A stretch of 64,000 nucleotides of DNA from Mycolicibacterium rutilum (lineage in GTDB: Bacteria; Actinomycetota; Actinomycetes; Mycobacteriales; Mycobacteriaceae). Shown piece after piece: positions 50,810 to 60,635 of this stretch. Every line of letters starts with the position of its first letter. Position 1 is the stretch's first letter. The translations under genes and the position numbers were made by a program. The stretch is taken from the NCBI RefSeq assembly GCF_900108565.1, contig NZ_LT629971.1:2480001-2544000 (forward strand), written 5' to 3'. The notes beneath the pieces are model-generated. The model ran no database searches, was not told the origin of the DNA, and saw only the letters and a program-made list of their open reading frames with translations.

Positions 50810-51940
50810 ATGACGACCGAACGCATCGCCGACCACGTCAAGTTCGCGTACTGGGTGCCCAACGTCAGCGGCGGGTTGGTGACCAGCGACATCGAACAGC
50901 GCACCGACTGGAACTACGACTACAACAAGAAGCTCGCGCAGACCGCGGAGAACAACGGCTTCGAGTACGCGCTGAGCCAGGTCCGCTACGAGGCCAGCTA
51001 CGGCGCCGAGTACCAGCACGAGTCCTCCAGCTTCAGCCTGGCGCTGCTGCTGGCCACCGAGCGGCTGAAGGTGATCGCCGCCGTGCACCCCGGCCTGTGG
51101 CAGCCCGCGGTGCTGGCCAAGCTGGGGGCGACGGCCGATCAGCTCAGCAACGGCCGGTTCGCGGTCAACGTCGTCTCGGGCTGGTTCAAGGACGAGTTCA
51201 CCCACCTGGGCGAGCCGTGGCTCGAGCACGACGAGCGGTACCGCCGCAGCGCGGAGTTCCTGCAGGTCCTGCGCAAGATCTGGACCGAGGACGACGTGGA
51301 TTTCCGCGGCGACTTCTACCGCATCCACGACTTCACGCTCAAGCCGAAACCCGTCAACACCCCCGAGCGGCCCAACCCCGAGCTGTTCCAGGGCGGCAAC
51401 TCCACCGCCGCGCGCCGCAACGGCGGCCTGTACGCCGACTGGTACTTCTCCAACGGCAAGGACTTCAACGGCGTGACCGAGCAGATCGTCGACGTCCGCA
51501 ACCACGCCCGCAGCGTCGAGCGGGAGGTCCGGTTCGGGCTCAACGGGTTCATCATCGCCCGCGATTCCGAGCGTGAGGCCAAGGACACTCTGCGCGAGAT
51601 CATCGCCAAGGCCAACCGCCCCGCCGTGGAGGGTTTCCGCGACGCCGTTCAGCAGGCCGGCAACTCGACCGGCGACAAGCGCGGCATGTGGGCCGACTCC
51701 AGCTTCGAGGACTTGGTGCAGTACAACGACGGGTTCCGGACCCAGTTGATCGGCACACCCGAGCAGATCGCCGAACGCATTGCGGCGTACCGCAAACGCG
51801 GAGTGGACCTGATCCTCGGCGGCTTCCTGCACTTCCAGGAGGAGATCGAGTACTTCGGCGCCAAGGTGCTGCCGTTGGTCCGCGAAATCGAGGAGGCCGA
51901 GCGGGATTCGGTGGGCGAACCCGTGCTGGTCTCGGCATGA
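50810..51940 (+). CDS. sfnG: Dimethylsulfone monooxygenase SfnG-like
   Basis: A 376-residue FMNH2-dependent monooxygenase of the bacterial luciferase family. VKFAYWVPNVSGGLVTSDIEQ at the N-terminus, RFAVNVVSGWFKDEFTHLGE and HDERYRRSAEFLQVLRKIW are close to SfnG, which oxidises dimethylsulfone to methanesulfinate during sulphur starvation. The ATG is at 50810; the ribosome site is weak (GCTGAGATGG). It stands alone, 74 bases after the P450 gene, with no flavin reductase or sulphonate transporter nearby. Related enzymes of other specificity cannot be excluded. Confidence 0.85.
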   Translation: MTTERIADHVKFAYWVPNVSGGLVTSDIEQRTDWNYDYNKKLAQTAENNGFEYALSQVRYEASYGAEYQHESSSFSLALLLATERLKVIAAVHPGLWQPAVLAKLGATADQLSNGRFAVNVVSGWFKDEFTHLGEPWLEHDERYRRSAEFLQVLRKIWTEDDVDFRGDFYRIHDFTLKPKPVNTPERPNPELFQGGNSTAARRNGGLYADWYFSNGKDFNGVTEQIVDVRNHARSVEREVRFGLNGFIIARDSEREAKDTLREIIAKANRPAVEGFRDAVQQAGNSTGDKRGMWADSSFEDLVQYNDGFRTQLIGTPEQIAERIAAYRKRGVDLILGGFLHFQEEIEYFGAKVLPLVREIEEAERDSVGEPVLVSA

Positions 51941-51991
51941 CCCACCGTGCGCTAGCGTGGTTTCGAAGCCCGCCCGAGCACAGGAGAGGCC

Positions 51992-52891
51992 ATGTCGTAC
52001 CCCTCAGGTCCGCCCGGTAGTCCCGGATACCCGCCCGCCCAACAGCCGACCAATCCGTTCGCCGCGCAGACGCAGCAGTTCGGCAAGGCACCCGAACCCG
52101 GTCCGTCGGCCGACGGCCCGAACAAGCTGCCGGCGTATCTGGCGATGGTGGTGGCGGCCCTCGGCCTCGCCGTCTATCTGTCCAGCTTCGCGCCGCTGTT
52201 CACGATCTCGGCGTCCGACTTCCCGGGCCTGGGCAGCATCAGCGGCAGCTCCTTCGGTCTCGTGCTCGCGGTCGGGGCGGCGCTGCTGGCCGGGCTGCTC
52301 GCCGGCGCCAGCCTGCTGCCGCGCCAGACGGTGTCGACGTCGGTGTACGCGGTGCTCGCGGTCGCGGCGTTCCTGCTCGTCATCGCCGAGGTCATCAACA
52401 AGCCCAGCCAGGCGGCCATCGACTGGGGCCTCTACCTGATCATCGCGTTCTCGCTGTTCCAGGCGATCGTCGCGGTGGCGGTGCTGCTGTTCGAGTCGGG
52501 CATCATCAGCCCGCCGACGCCGCGGCCCAAGTACGACCAGCCCTACGGGCAGCAGTACGGCGCCCCGGGCCCGTATTACGGCCAGCCGGGTCAGCATCAG
52601 CCGGGCCCGCAGCAGCATCAGCAGCGGCCGGGTTATCCGTCGACGTACCCCGGCACGTATCCGGGTGGCCCGTCGACCGGTGGCTACCCGACCGCGCAGC
52701 CGCAGCAGCAGGGCGGTCAGCAGGGACAGCAGCCCCAGCAGCCGCAGCAGCAGGGTGGTCAGCAGACCGGGCCGCCGACCCCGCCGACCGGTTTTCCGAC
52801 CTACGGTCAGCCCCCGTCGAGTTCGGCCCCCACGACACAGGTTCCGGCACAGCCGTCGTCTTCCTCGCAGTCGGGCCAGTCGACCTCGTAG
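51992..52891 (+). CDS. DUF5336 34-kDa-antigen-like membrane protein
   Basis: A 299-residue protein homologous to Rv0954, the 34-kDa antigenic protein family. A short Pro/Gln-rich start (SYPSGPPGSPGYPPAQQPT) is followed by four helices (residues ~48-170: LAMVVAALGLAVYLSSF, GLVLAVGAALLAGLLAGASLL, VYAVLAVAAFLLVIAEVI, LYLIIAFSLFQAIVAVAVLLF) and a long Pro/Gln/Gly/Tyr-rich tail with PYGQQYGAPGPYYGQPGQ. A -10 (TAGCGT, 51954-51959) and GGAGAGG are upstream of the ATG at 51992. Rv0954 has been linked to cell division; this gene precedes perM, the same order as in M. tuberculosis. Confidence 0.9.
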   Translation: MSYPSGPPGSPGYPPAQQPTNPFAAQTQQFGKAPEPGPSADGPNKLPAYLAMVVAALGLAVYLSSFAPLFTISASDFPGLGSISGSSFGLVLAVGAALLAGLLAGASLLPRQTVSTSVYAVLAVAAFLLVIAEVINKPSQAAIDWGLYLIIAFSLFQAIVAVAVLLFESGIISPPTPRPKYDQPYGQQYGAPGPYYGQPGQHQPGPQQHQQRPGYPSTYPGTYPGGPSTGGYPTAQPQQQGGQQGQQPQQPQQQGGQQTGPPTPPTGFPTYGQPPSSSAPTTQVPAQPSSSSQSGQSTS

Positions 52892-52951
52892 TCTGAGCTG
52901 CGCGTGCGGCAACATCGCATGCGTGAGCTTGTGCGAGGAGCGGCGCCACCT

Positions 52952-54301
52952 GTGAATCAACGGCCAGTCGGCACACGTCAGGCGCGTGAGCTGCTCCGGG
53001 TGGCGTTCGGGCCCTCGCTGGTGGCGCTGGTCGTCATCGCGGCCGTCGTGTTGCTGCAGCTGCTGATCGCCAACAGCGACATGACCGGCGCGCTCGGCGC
53101 GATCGCCAGCATGTGGCTGGGTGTGCACCTGGTGCCGGTGTCGATCGGCGGCGCCGAACTCGGGGTGATGCCACTGCTGCCGGTGCTCGCGATGGTGTGG
53201 GGCACCGCCCGCACGACGGCGGCGGCTACCGCACCCGCCGGGCGGGCGCCGGTGTCCTGGTTCGTCACCCGCTGGGTGGTGGCCTCGGCGCTGGGCGGAC
53301 CCCTGCTGATCGCCGCGATCGCGCTGGCCGTCATCCACGATGCGGCCTCGGTGCTCACCGAACTGCAGACCCCGCACGCGCTGCGCGCCTTCGCCAGCGT
53401 GCTGGCCGTGCACGGCATCGGCGCGGTGATCGGGGTCGGGTCGCGGGTCGGCCGCCGATTGTTGGCGGCCACGGCGTTACCGGGATGGCTGCCCGACGCG
53501 GTCCGGGCCGCCACCGCGGGCCTGCTCGCGCTCGCGGGGCTGTCCGGGGTGGTGATGGCCGGCTCGATGATCGTGCACTGGTCGACGATGGACGAGCTGT
53601 ACTCGATCACCGGCTCGGTGTTCGGCCAGCTCAGCCTGACCCTGCTGTCGGTGCTCTACATCCCGAACGTGATGGTGGGGACGGCCGCCGTCGCGGTCGG
53701 GTCCAGTGCGCACGTCGGGTTGGCGACGTTCAGTTCGTTCACCGTGTTCGGCGGGGACATCCCGGCGCTGCCCGTGCTGGCCGCCGCGCCGACGCCGCCG
53801 CTGGGCCCGGTGTGGGTGGCGCTGCTGATCGTCGCGGCCGCCTCCGCGGTGGCGGTCGGGCAGCAGTGCGCGCGCCGGCCCCTGCCGCTGTTGCCCGCGC
53901 TGGGCAAGCTGGTCGTCGCGGCGGCGCTGGCAGCGGTGACCATGGCGGTGCTGGGGCACGCCGGCGGCGGCCGGCTGGGCAACTTCGGCGACGTCGGGGT
54001 GGACCAGGCGACGTTCGGACCCGCGGTGTTCCTGTGGTTCGCGGGGATCGGCGCGCTCACCGTGGCGATGACGGGCGGCATCGCGCGACGCCCGCGCGCA
54101 CCGAAGCCGGTGGCCGCGCCGGAGCCGGAGCCGGAGCCCGAAGAGCCCGAGCCCGAGGCCGTCGAACCCGAGCCCGAACCAGAGCCTGTCGAACCCGAGC
54201 CCGTCGACGAACCGGCGAGCGAACCCGCCCCGAACGGCGTCGTCGAGGACCCGGAGGAGCACTTCATGGTGGACGACGACGGCCCGTCGGGCACCCATTA
54301 G
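52952..54301 (+). CDS. perM: Integral membrane cell-division protein PerM (DUF6350)
   Basis: A 449-residue multi-pass membrane protein corresponding to Rv0955 (PerM), which is reported to stabilise the divisome under magnesium limitation. It starts [20 protein letters not shown], with about nine hydrophobic segments up to residue ~385, including [20 protein letters not shown] and [20 protein letters not shown]. The last ~65 residues are an acidic Pro-Glu tail ([18 protein letters not shown]). The GTG at 52952 is selected because GAGGAG precedes it and upstream codons (from 52904) are not conserved with the family. The stop lies within the -10 region of purN. Confidence 0.9.
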   Translation: MNQRPVGTRQARELLRVAFGPSLVALVVIAAVVLLQLLIANSDMTGALGAIASMWLGVHLVPVSIGGAELGVMPLLPVLAMVWGTARTTAAATAPAGRAPVSWFVTRWVVASALGGPLLIAAIALAVIHDAASVLTELQTPHALRAFASVLAVHGIGAVIGVGSRVGRRLLAATALPGWLPDAVRAATAGLLALAGLSGVVMAGSMIVHWSTMDELYSITGSVFGQLSLTLLSVLYIPNVMVGTAAVAVGSSAHVGLATFSSFTVFGGDIPALPVLAAAPTPPLGPVWVALLIVAAASAVAVGQQCARRPLPLLPALGKLVVAAALAAVTMAVLGHAGGGRLGNFGDVGVDQATFGPAVFLWFAGIGALTVAMTGGIARRPRAPKPVAAPEPEPEPEEPEPEAVEPEPEPEPVEPEPVDEPASEPAPNGVVEDPEEHFMVDDDGPSGTH

Positions 54302-54311
54302 GCTGCCAGGC

Positions 54312-54941
54312 GTGCAGCAACCCCTCCGAGTGCCTCCGAAGGTGCCTGCACGGGTCGTCGTGCTGGCCTCCGGCGCGGGTTCGTTGCTGCGCTCGCTGCT
54401 CGACGCGACCGGCGGCGACTATCCCGCCTCGATCGTCGCCGTCGGCGTCGACCGGGACTGCCCCGCCGTCGACATCGCCGCGGCGGCGTCGGTGCCGTCG
54501 TACACGGTGCGGCTGCGCGACCACGCTGATCGCGACGCGTGGGACGCGGCGATCACCGAAGCCACCGCCGCGCACCAACCCGACCTCATCGTGTCGGCGG
54601 GTTTCATGAAAATACTTGGCGCGCATTTCCTTTCGCGATTCATGGGCCGCATCATCAACACCCATCCCGCGTTGCTGCCCGCGTTTCCCGGCGCGCACGC
54701 GGTGCCCGATGCGCTGGCCTACGGGGTGAAGGTGACGGGCTGCAGCGTGCACCTGGTCGACGCGGGCACCGACACCGGGCCGCTGCTGGCGCAGGAAGCC
54801 GTCCCGGTCCTCGATGACGACGACGAGGCGACGCTGCACGAACGGATCAAGGTCGTCGAGCGGCGACTGCTGGTAGATGTACTGGCCGCGGTGGCTGTCC
54901 GCGGCGTGACCTGGACGGGACGAAAGGCGACATTGGGATGA
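54312..54941 (+). CDS. purN: Phosphoribosylglycinamide formyltransferase
   Basis: A 209-residue GAR transformylase of purine synthesis, using 10-formyl-tetrahydrofolate. It has [20 protein letters not shown] at the substrate phosphate site, catalytic N and H in [16 protein letters not shown], and catalytic D in [13 protein letters not shown]. The start is the GTG at 54312. A TAGGCT hexamer at 54299-54304 lies seven bases before it, suggesting leaderless expression. Its stop overlaps the purH ATG by four bases (ATGA), the normal mycobacterial order purN-purH. Confidence 0.95.
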   Translation: MQQPLRVPPKVPARVVVLASGAGSLLRSLLDATGGDYPASIVAVGVDRDCPAVDIAAAASVPSYTVRLRDHADRDAWDAAITEATAAHQPDLIVSAGFMKILGAHFLSRFMGRIINTHPALLPAFPGAHAVPDALAYGVKVTGCSVHLVDAGTDTGPLLAQEAVPVLDDDDEATLHERIKVVERRLLVDVLAAVAVRGVTWTGRKATLG

Positions 54942-56506
54942 GCGACGGCAAGCGGCCGATTCGGCGGGCGTTGATCAGCGTCTACGACAAGACCGGCCTG
55001 GCCGACCTGGCCCGCGGGCTGCACGACGCCGGGGTCAGCATCGTCTCGACCGGGTCGACCGCGAAAACCATTGCCGCCGCAGGTGTTCCGGTGACACCGG
55101 TGGAAGACGTCACCGGCTTCCCCGAGGTGCTCGACGGCCGCGTCAAGACCCTGCACCCGCGGGTACACGCCGGTCTGCTCGCTGATCAGCGCAAGCCCGA
55201 ACATGTTTCGGCGCTGACCGAGCTCGGCGTGGAGGCGTTCGAGCTCGTGGTGGTGAACCTGTACCCGTTCACCGAGACCGTCGACTCCGGTGCCGGCGAG
55301 GACGAATGCGTCGAACAGATCGACATCGGCGGGCCCTCGATGGTGCGTGCCGCCGCCAAGAACCATCCCAGCGTCGCGGTCGTCGTCGACCCGCTCGGCT
55401 ATGACGGTGTGCTCGCGGCCGTGCGGGCCGGCGGGTTCACGCTCGCCGAGCGAAAGAAGTTGGCGGCGTTGGCGTTCCGGCACACCGCCGAGTACGACGT
55501 CGCGGTCGCGTCCTGGATGGGTTCGGTGCTGGCGCCCGAGCAGGACGGCGACGTCTCGCTGCCGCCGTGGGTGGGCGCCACCTGGCGGCGCAGCGCGGTG
55601 CTGCGCTACGGCGAGAACCCGCACCAGCAGGCGGCGCTGTACCGCAACGACGCGGCGTGGCCGGGGCTGGCGCAGGCCGAGCAGCTGCACGGCAAGGAGA
55701 TGTCGTACAACAACTACACCGACGCCGACGCCGCGTGGCGCGCCGCGTTCGACCACTCCGAGATCTGCGTGGCGATCATCAAGCACGCCAACCCGTGTGG
55801 CATCGCGGTCTCGTCGGAGTCGGTGGCCGATGCGCACCGCAAGGCCCACGAATGCGATCCGCTGAGCGCGTTCGGCGGGGTGATCGCGGCCAACACCGCG
55901 GTGACCGTCGAGATGGCCGAGACCGTCGCCGACATCTTCACCGAGGTGATCGTTGCGCCCGCCTATGAGCCGGGTGCGGTCGAGGTGCTGGCCCGCAAGA
56001 AGAACATCCGGGTGCTGGTGGCCGCCGAACCGCAGCCGGGCGCCACCGAGTTCCGTCAGGTCAGCGGCGGCCTGCTGATGCAGCAGCGCGACGAGTTCAC
56101 CGCACCCGGCGACGATCCGGTCAACTGGACGCTGGCCACCGGTGAACCCGCCGACCCCGCGACCCTCGCGGACCTGAAGTTCGCGTGGCGGGCATGCCGG
56201 GCGGTGAAGTCCAACGCGATCGTCGTCGCCGCCGACGGCGCGACCGTCGGCGTCGGAATGGGGCAGGTGAACCGCGTCGACGCCGCCCGGCTGGCCGTGC
56301 AGCGCGCGGGCGACCGGGTCCGCGGCGCCGTCGCGGCCTCCGATGCGTTCTTCCCGTTCCCTGACGGGCTCGAGGTGCTGACCGACGCGGGCGTCAAGGC
56401 GATCGTCCACCCCGGCGGGTCGGTGCGCGACGGCGAGGTGACCGAGGCCGCGGCCAAGGCCGGCATCACGCTGTACCTCACCGGGGCTCGACACTTCGCG
56501 CACTGA
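54938..56506 (+). CDS. purH: Bifunctional AICAR transformylase/IMP cyclohydrolase
   Basis: A 522-residue enzyme performing the last two steps to IMP. The N-terminal MGS-like cyclohydrolase domain has [39 protein letters not shown] and [16 protein letters not shown]. The transformylase domain has [40 protein letters not shown] and [20 protein letters not shown]. The ATG overlaps the purN stop. A strong inverted repeat lies 14 bases after the stop, before the MoxR gene. Confidence 0.97.
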   Translation: MSDGKRPIRRALISVYDKTGLADLARGLHDAGVSIVSTGSTAKTIAAAGVPVTPVEDVTGFPEVLDGRVKTLHPRVHAGLLADQRKPEHVSALTELGVEAFELVVVNLYPFTETVDSGAGEDECVEQIDIGGPSMVRAAAKNHPSVAVVVDPLGYDGVLAAVRAGGFTLAERKKLAALAFRHTAEYDVAVASWMGSVLAPEQDGDVSLPPWVGATWRRSAVLRYGENPHQQAALYRNDAAWPGLAQAEQLHGKEMSYNNYTDADAAWRAAFDHSEICVAIIKHANPCGIAVSSESVADAHRKAHECDPLSAFGGVIAANTAVTVEMAETVADIFTEVIVAPAYEPGAVEVLARKKNIRVLVAAEPQPGATEFRQVSGGLLMQQRDEFTAPGDDPVNWTLATGEPADPATLADLKFAWRACRAVKSNAIVVAADGATVGVGMGQVNRVDAARLAVQRAGDRVRGAVAASDAFFPFPDGLEVLTDAGVKAIVHPGGSVRDGEVTEAAAKAGITLYLTGARHFAH

Positions 56507-56520
56507 CGCACCCGGTGCGC

Positions 56521-56577
56521 CGAACGTGGGTTACCCGCACGCCCTGGCGCCGTTTCGCGTGCGGGTAACCACGTTCG
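56521..56577. repeat. Long inverted repeat after purH
   Basis: CGAACGTGGGTTACCCGCACG (one base above the quoted-length rule, so note its ends CGAACGTGG and TTACCCGCACG) at 56521-56541 pairs with 56558-56577 as its reverse complement save one extra G, with a 16-base centre. It starts 14 bases after purH and reaches close to the promoter of the MoxR gene. No T-run follows. Confidence 0.78.
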
Positions 56578-56601
56578 CGCCACACGTCGTAGCTTGGAGT
56601 G

Positions 56602-57984
56602 GTGACTCAACCGCAAGATCTGCCCCGTACCGTCGGCGAGCTGAGAGCGTCCGGCCATCGCGAGCGGGGCGTCAAGGACGAAATCCGGGAGAACCTGCTG
56701 TCCGCGCTGGCCGAAGGCCGCGACGCGTGGCCAGGCATCCTGGGCTTCGAAGACACCGTCATCCCCCAACTCGAACGCGCGCTGATCGCCGGCCACGACG
56801 TCGTGCTGCTGGGCGAGCGCGGTCAGGGCAAGACCCGGCTGCTGCGCGCGCTGACCGGCCTGCTCGACGAGTGGACCCCGGTGATCGCGGGCTCCGAGCT
56901 CGGCGAGCACCCGTACACCCCGATCACCCCGGAGTCGATCCGGCGCGCCGCCGACTCCGGCGACGACCTGCCGATCACCTGGCGCCACCGCAGCGAGCGC
57001 TACACCGAGAAGCTGGCTACCCCGGACACCAGCGTCGCCGACCTGGTCGGCGACATCGACCCGATCAAGGTGGCCGAGGGCCGCAGCCTCGGCGACCCGG
57101 AGACCATCGCGTTCGGCCTCATCCCGCGCGCACACCGCGGCATCGTCGCGATCAACGAGCTGCCCGACCTCGCCGAGCGCATCCAGGTCGCGATGCTCAA
57201 CGTGATGGAGGAGCGCGACATCCAGGTCCGCGGCTACACGCTGCGGCTGCCGCTCGACGTGCTCGTCGTCGCCAGCGCCAACCCCGAGGACTACACCAAC
57301 CGCGGCCGCATCATCACCCCGCTCAAGGACCGGTTCGGCGCCGAGATCCGCACCCACTACCCGCTCGAGCTGGCCGCGGAGGTGGGCGTCATCAAGCAGG
57401 AGGCGCACCTGGCGGCCGACGTGCCCGAGTACCTGCTGCACGTGCTGGCCCGGTTCGCCCGCTACCTGCGCGAGTCCCGGTCGATCGACCAGCGCTCCGG
57501 GGTGTCGGCGCGGTTCGCGATCGCGGCCGCCGAGACCGTCGCCGCCGCCGCGCGGCACCGCTCGGCGGTCCTCGGTGAGCAGGAGTCGGTCGCGCGGGTG
57601 GTCGACCTGTCCAGCGTGGTCGACGTGCTGCGCGGCAAGCTCGAGTTCGAGTCCGGCGAGGAGGGCCGCGAGCAGGCCGTGCTCGAGCACCTGCTGCGCC
57701 GGGCCACCGCCGACACCGCGCAGCGGCTGCTCGGCGGCATCGACGTCGGCCCGCTGGTGGTGGCGATCGAGAACGGCTCGGCGGTCACGACCGGGGACCG
57801 GGTCTCGGCGCGCGAGGTGCTGGCCGCGGTCCCCGAAGTGCCGGCGATCGCCGAGGTCCAGCAGCGGCTGGCGGCGACGACCGACGGGGAGCGAGCGGCC
57901 GCCGTCGAATTGGCCCTCGAGGCGCTGTATCTGGCCAAGCGGATCGACAAGGTGTCCGGAGAAGGCGAAACCGTCTATGGCTAA
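56602..57984 (+). CDS. MoxR-type AAA+ ATPase
   Basis: A 460-residue AAA+ ATPase of the MoxR/Mg-chelatase type, homologous to Rv0958. Walker A is LLGERGQGKTRLL, Walker B is HRGIVAINELPDL, and sensor 1 is LVVASANPEDYTNRGR. The very well conserved stretch GSELGEHPYTPITPESIRRA is typical of the group. The GTG at 56602 is preferred to that at 56599 because TAGCTT (56590-56595) lies six bases upstream, the spacing for a leaderless transcript. It overlaps the VWA gene by eight bases; MoxR ATPases usually act with such VWA partners as chaperone-like assemblies. Targets are unknown. Confidence 0.9.
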   Translation: MTQPQDLPRTVGELRASGHRERGVKDEIRENLLSALAEGRDAWPGILGFEDTVIPQLERALIAGHDVVLLGERGQGKTRLLRALTGLLDEWTPVIAGSELGEHPYTPITPESIRRAADSGDDLPITWRHRSERYTEKLATPDTSVADLVGDIDPIKVAEGRSLGDPETIAFGLIPRAHRGIVAINELPDLAERIQVAMLNVMEERDIQVRGYTLRLPLDVLVVASANPEDYTNRGRIITPLKDRFGAEIRTHYPLELAAEVGVIKQEAHLAADVPEYLLHVLARFARYLRESRSIDQRSGVSARFAIAAAETVAAAARHRSAVLGEQESVARVVDLSSVVDVLRGKLEFESGEEGREQAVLEHLLRRATADTAQRLLGGIDVGPLVVAIENGSAVTTGDRVSAREVLAAVPEVPAIAEVQQRLAATTDGERAAAVELALEALYLAKRIDKVSGEGETVYG

Positions 57985-59953
57985 ACACACGTCGCGGTAT
58001 TCGCGATACACCGGCGGGCCGGATCCGCTGGCGCCGCCGATCGACCTGCGCGACGCGCTCGAGCAGATCGGCCAGGACGTGATGGAGGGCAGCTCGCCGC
58101 GGCGGGCGCTCGCCGAGCTGATGCGACGCGGCACCAAGGACATGCGCGGCGCGGACAAGCTCGCCGCCGAAGCCAACCGCCGCCGTCGAGAACTGTTGCA
58201 GCGCAACAACCTCGACGGCACCCTGGCCGAGATCAAGAAGCTGCTCGACGAGGCCGTGCTGGCCGAACGCAAGGAGCTGGCCCGCGCGCTCGACGACGAC
58301 GCGCGGTTCAACGAGATGCGCATCGAGTCGCTGCCGCCGTCGCCCGCCAAGGCGGTCCAGGAGCTCTCCGACTACGACTGGCGCTCGGCCGAGGCCCGCG
58401 AAAAGTACGACCAGATCAAGGATCTGCTCGGCCGCGAGATGCTCGACCAGCGCTTCGCCGGCATGAAGCAGGCGCTCGAGAACGCCACCGACGAGGACCG
58501 TCAGCGCGTCAACGAGATGCTCGACGACCTCAACGACCTGTTGGACAAACACGCCAAAGGCGAAGACACTCAACAGGATTTTGACGATTTCATGAAGAAG
58601 CACGGCGAGTTCTTCCCGGAGAACCCGAGCAACGTCGACGAGCTGCTGGACTCGCTGGCGCAGCGTGCCGCGGCCGCGCAGCGGTTCCGCAACAGCCTGT
58701 CGGCCGAACAGCGCGCCGAGCTGGATGCGCTGGCGCAGCAGGCGTTCGGCTCGCCGTCGCTGATGAACGCGCTCAACCGGCTCGACTCGCATCTGCAGGC
58801 GGCCCGGCCGGGGGAGGACTGGACGGGGTCGTCGAAGTTCTCCGGCGACAACCCGCTCGGCATGGGCGAGGGCGCTCAGGCGATGGCCGACATCGCCGAG
58901 CTCGAACAGCTCGCCGAGGCGCTGTCGCAGAGCTATGCGGGCGCCACGATGGAGGACGTCGACCTCGACATGCTGGCCCGCCAGCTGGGCGAGGAGGCCG
59001 CCGTCGACGCGCGCACGCTGTCCGAACTGGAACGCGCGCTGATGGACCAGGGCTTCCTCGACCGCGGCTCCGACGGCCAGTGGCGGTTGTCGCCCAAGGC
59101 GATGCGCCAGCTCGGTCAGGCCGCGTTACGCGATGTCGCGCAACGACTTTCGGGCCGCCACGGCGAACGCGACACCCGCCGCGCCGGTGCGGCCGGCGAG
59201 TTGACCGGCGCGACCCGGCCGTGGGCGTTCGGCGACACCGAGCCGTGGAACGTGACCCGCACGCTGACCAACGCGGTGCTGCGGCAGGCCGGCGCCGGAG
59301 TGGCCGAGCGGCCGATCCGGTTCGCGGTCGAGGACGTCGAGATCTCCGAGACCGAGACGCGCACCCAGGCCGCGGTCGCGCTGCTGGTCGACACGTCGTT
59401 CTCGATGGTGATGGAGAACCGGTGGCTGCCGATGAAGCGCACCGCGCTGGCGCTCAACCATCTCGTCAGCACCCGGTTCCGCTCCGACGCCCTGCAGATC
59501 ATCGCGTTCGGCCGCTATGCGCGCACCGTCTCGGCCGCGGAGCTCACCGGCCTCGAGGGCGTCTACGAGCAGGGCACCAACCTGCACCACGCGCTGGCGC
59601 TGGCGGGTCGGCACCTGCGCAGGCACCCCAACGCCCAGCCGGTGGTGCTCGTCGTCACCGACGGCGAACCGACCGCGCATCTGGAGCACTATCCGAGCGA
59701 CGAGGGCGGGCCCGCGGTCTTCTTCGACTACCCGCCGCATCCGCGCACCATCGCCCACACCGTCAAGGGGTTCGACGAGATGGCCGCGCTCGGGGCGCAG
59801 GTGACGATCTTCCGGTTGGGCAACGATCCCGGGCTGGCCCGGTTCATCGACCAGGTCGCGCGCCGGGTGGAGGGCCGGGTCGTGGTGCCCGACCTGGACG
59901 GGCTGGGCGCCGCCGTGGTCGGCGACTACCTGACGTCGCGCCGGAGGCGCTGA
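57977..59953 (+). CDS. VWA (von Willebrand A) domain protein, partner of the MoxR ATPase
   Basis: A 658-residue soluble protein, homologue of Rv0959. The first ~440 residues are mainly helical and charged. The C-terminal ~200 residues form a VWA domain with the MIDAS motif LLVDTSFSM, LNHLVSTRFRSDALQIIAF and VVTDGEPTAHLEHY; the metal-binding D, S, S and later T/D are all present. The ATG at 57977 overlaps the MoxR gene by eight bases, indicating obligate pairing. It ends seven bases from the DUF1707 gene on the other strand. The function is probably metal or cofactor insertion or remodelling, as for other MoxR-VWA pairs. Confidence 0.9.
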   Translation: MAKHTSRYSRYTGGPDPLAPPIDLRDALEQIGQDVMEGSSPRRALAELMRRGTKDMRGADKLAAEANRRRRELLQRNNLDGTLAEIKKLLDEAVLAERKELARALDDDARFNEMRIESLPPSPAKAVQELSDYDWRSAEAREKYDQIKDLLGREMLDQRFAGMKQALENATDEDRQRVNEMLDDLNDLLDKHAKGEDTQQDFDDFMKKHGEFFPENPSNVDELLDSLAQRAAAAQRFRNSLSAEQRAELDALAQQAFGSPSLMNALNRLDSHLQAARPGEDWTGSSKFSGDNPLGMGEGAQAMADIAELEQLAEALSQSYAGATMEDVDLDMLARQLGEEAAVDARTLSELERALMDQGFLDRGSDGQWRLSPKAMRQLGQAALRDVAQRLSGRHGERDTRRAGAAGELTGATRPWAFGDTEPWNVTRTLTNAVLRQAGAGVAERPIRFAVEDVEISETETRTQAAVALLVDTSFSMVMENRWLPMKRTALALNHLVSTRFRSDALQIIAFGRYARTVSAAELTGLEGVYEQGTNLHHALALAGRHLRRHPNAQPVVLVVTDGEPTAHLEHYPSDEGGPAVFFDYPPHPRTIAHTVKGFDEMAALGAQVTIFRLGNDPGLARFIDQVARRVEGRVVVPDLDGLGAAVVGDYLTSRRRR

Positions 59954-59959
59954 GCCGGA

Positions 59960-60541
59960 TTAGGCGGCTTTGCGCTTCTTGCGCTTGACGCCGACACTGC
60001 CGCCGAGCGCGAAGCCGCGGATGCGCACGCACGGCGCGCCGGGCGAGCCTTCGCCGTCCACCGCGTGGTCGAACGTGCCCATCACGCCGATGCCGCGCAG
60101 GTCGACGTTGACCTCCGGCGGCACCAGGATCGTCTGGCCGCCGAAGATTGAATACGAGTGGATCTCCACCTCGGGCGACGTGAAGTCGGCGTACCGCAAA
60201 TCCACCACCCCGCCGCCGAAGAGGGCGAACGTGGTCATCCGGCGCGGCACATTCCACCGGCCGCGGCGTTCGAACCCGCTCATGATGGCCAGCAGCATGG
60301 TCGACGGCGCCGGCCGGCACGGGCCGCCGCTGCGGCCGCGGGTGACCGCGCCGGGCAGATCGGCCGACAACCGGTCCAGCTCGTCGTAGGTCTGCGCGGC
60401 GTATGCCCTGGTGAGGCGGTCCTCGTACTCGGGAAGCTGCAGGCGGCCCTGGGCGGCGGCGTCAGTGAGCAGCTGCGCGACCTGTATCCGATCGGTGTCG
60501 CCAGCACGCATCGAACCGTTCCGCGACGCTGAAGTGCTCAT
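59960..60541 (-). CDS. DUF1707 protein with LiaF-like C-terminal domain
   Basis: A 193-residue protein similar to Rv0966c. The N-terminal DUF1707 (MRAGDTDRIQVAQLLTDAAA, EYEDRLTRAYAAQTYDELDRL) is a small helical, possibly DNA- or protein-binding domain. The C-terminal ~95 residues resemble the beta-helical 'cell-wall active antibiotics response' LiaF domain (FGGGVVDLRYADFTSPEVEI, FGGQTILVPPEVNVDLRG). No membrane helix is clear. The ATG at 60541 is used; an internal ATG ten codons later starts at the conserved part. A good promoter lies just upstream (60550-60577). Confidence 0.82.
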   Translation of the reverse strand: MSTSASRNGSMRAGDTDRIQVAQLLTDAAAQGRLQLPEYEDRLTRAYAAQTYDELDRLSADLPGAVTRGRSGGPCRPAPSTMLLAIMSGFERRGRWNVPRRMTTFALFGGGVVDLRYADFTSPEVEIHSYSIFGGQTILVPPEVNVDLRGIGVMGTFDHAVDGEGSPGAPCVRIRGFALGGSVGVKRKKRKAA

Positions 60542-60549
60542 CGTTTACG

Positions 60550-60577
60550 AGCCTACGACGAACCGTGGCACATGCAA
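60550..60577 (-). promoter_or_regulatory. Promoter of the DUF1707 gene
   Basis: Read leftward, TTGCAT (60577-60572) and TAGGCT (60555-60550) are 16 bases apart. The start point would be within a base or two of the ATG at 60541, so the transcript is leaderless or nearly so. Confidence 0.55.
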
Positions 60578-60635
60578 GCTCGTTGTCCAAACTGTGCCCT
60601 CACCCACCACGGCGAAGAATGTAGATGAGCAAACT

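Noticed and set aside
52540..52800. CAG/CCG-rich low-complexity DNA
   Set aside because: It encodes the Pro/Gln-rich tail of the DUF5336 protein, a known feature of the family.
54112..54200. GAGCCC-type short tandem repeats
   Set aside because: They encode the acidic Pro-Glu tail of PerM and show no sign of an independent element.
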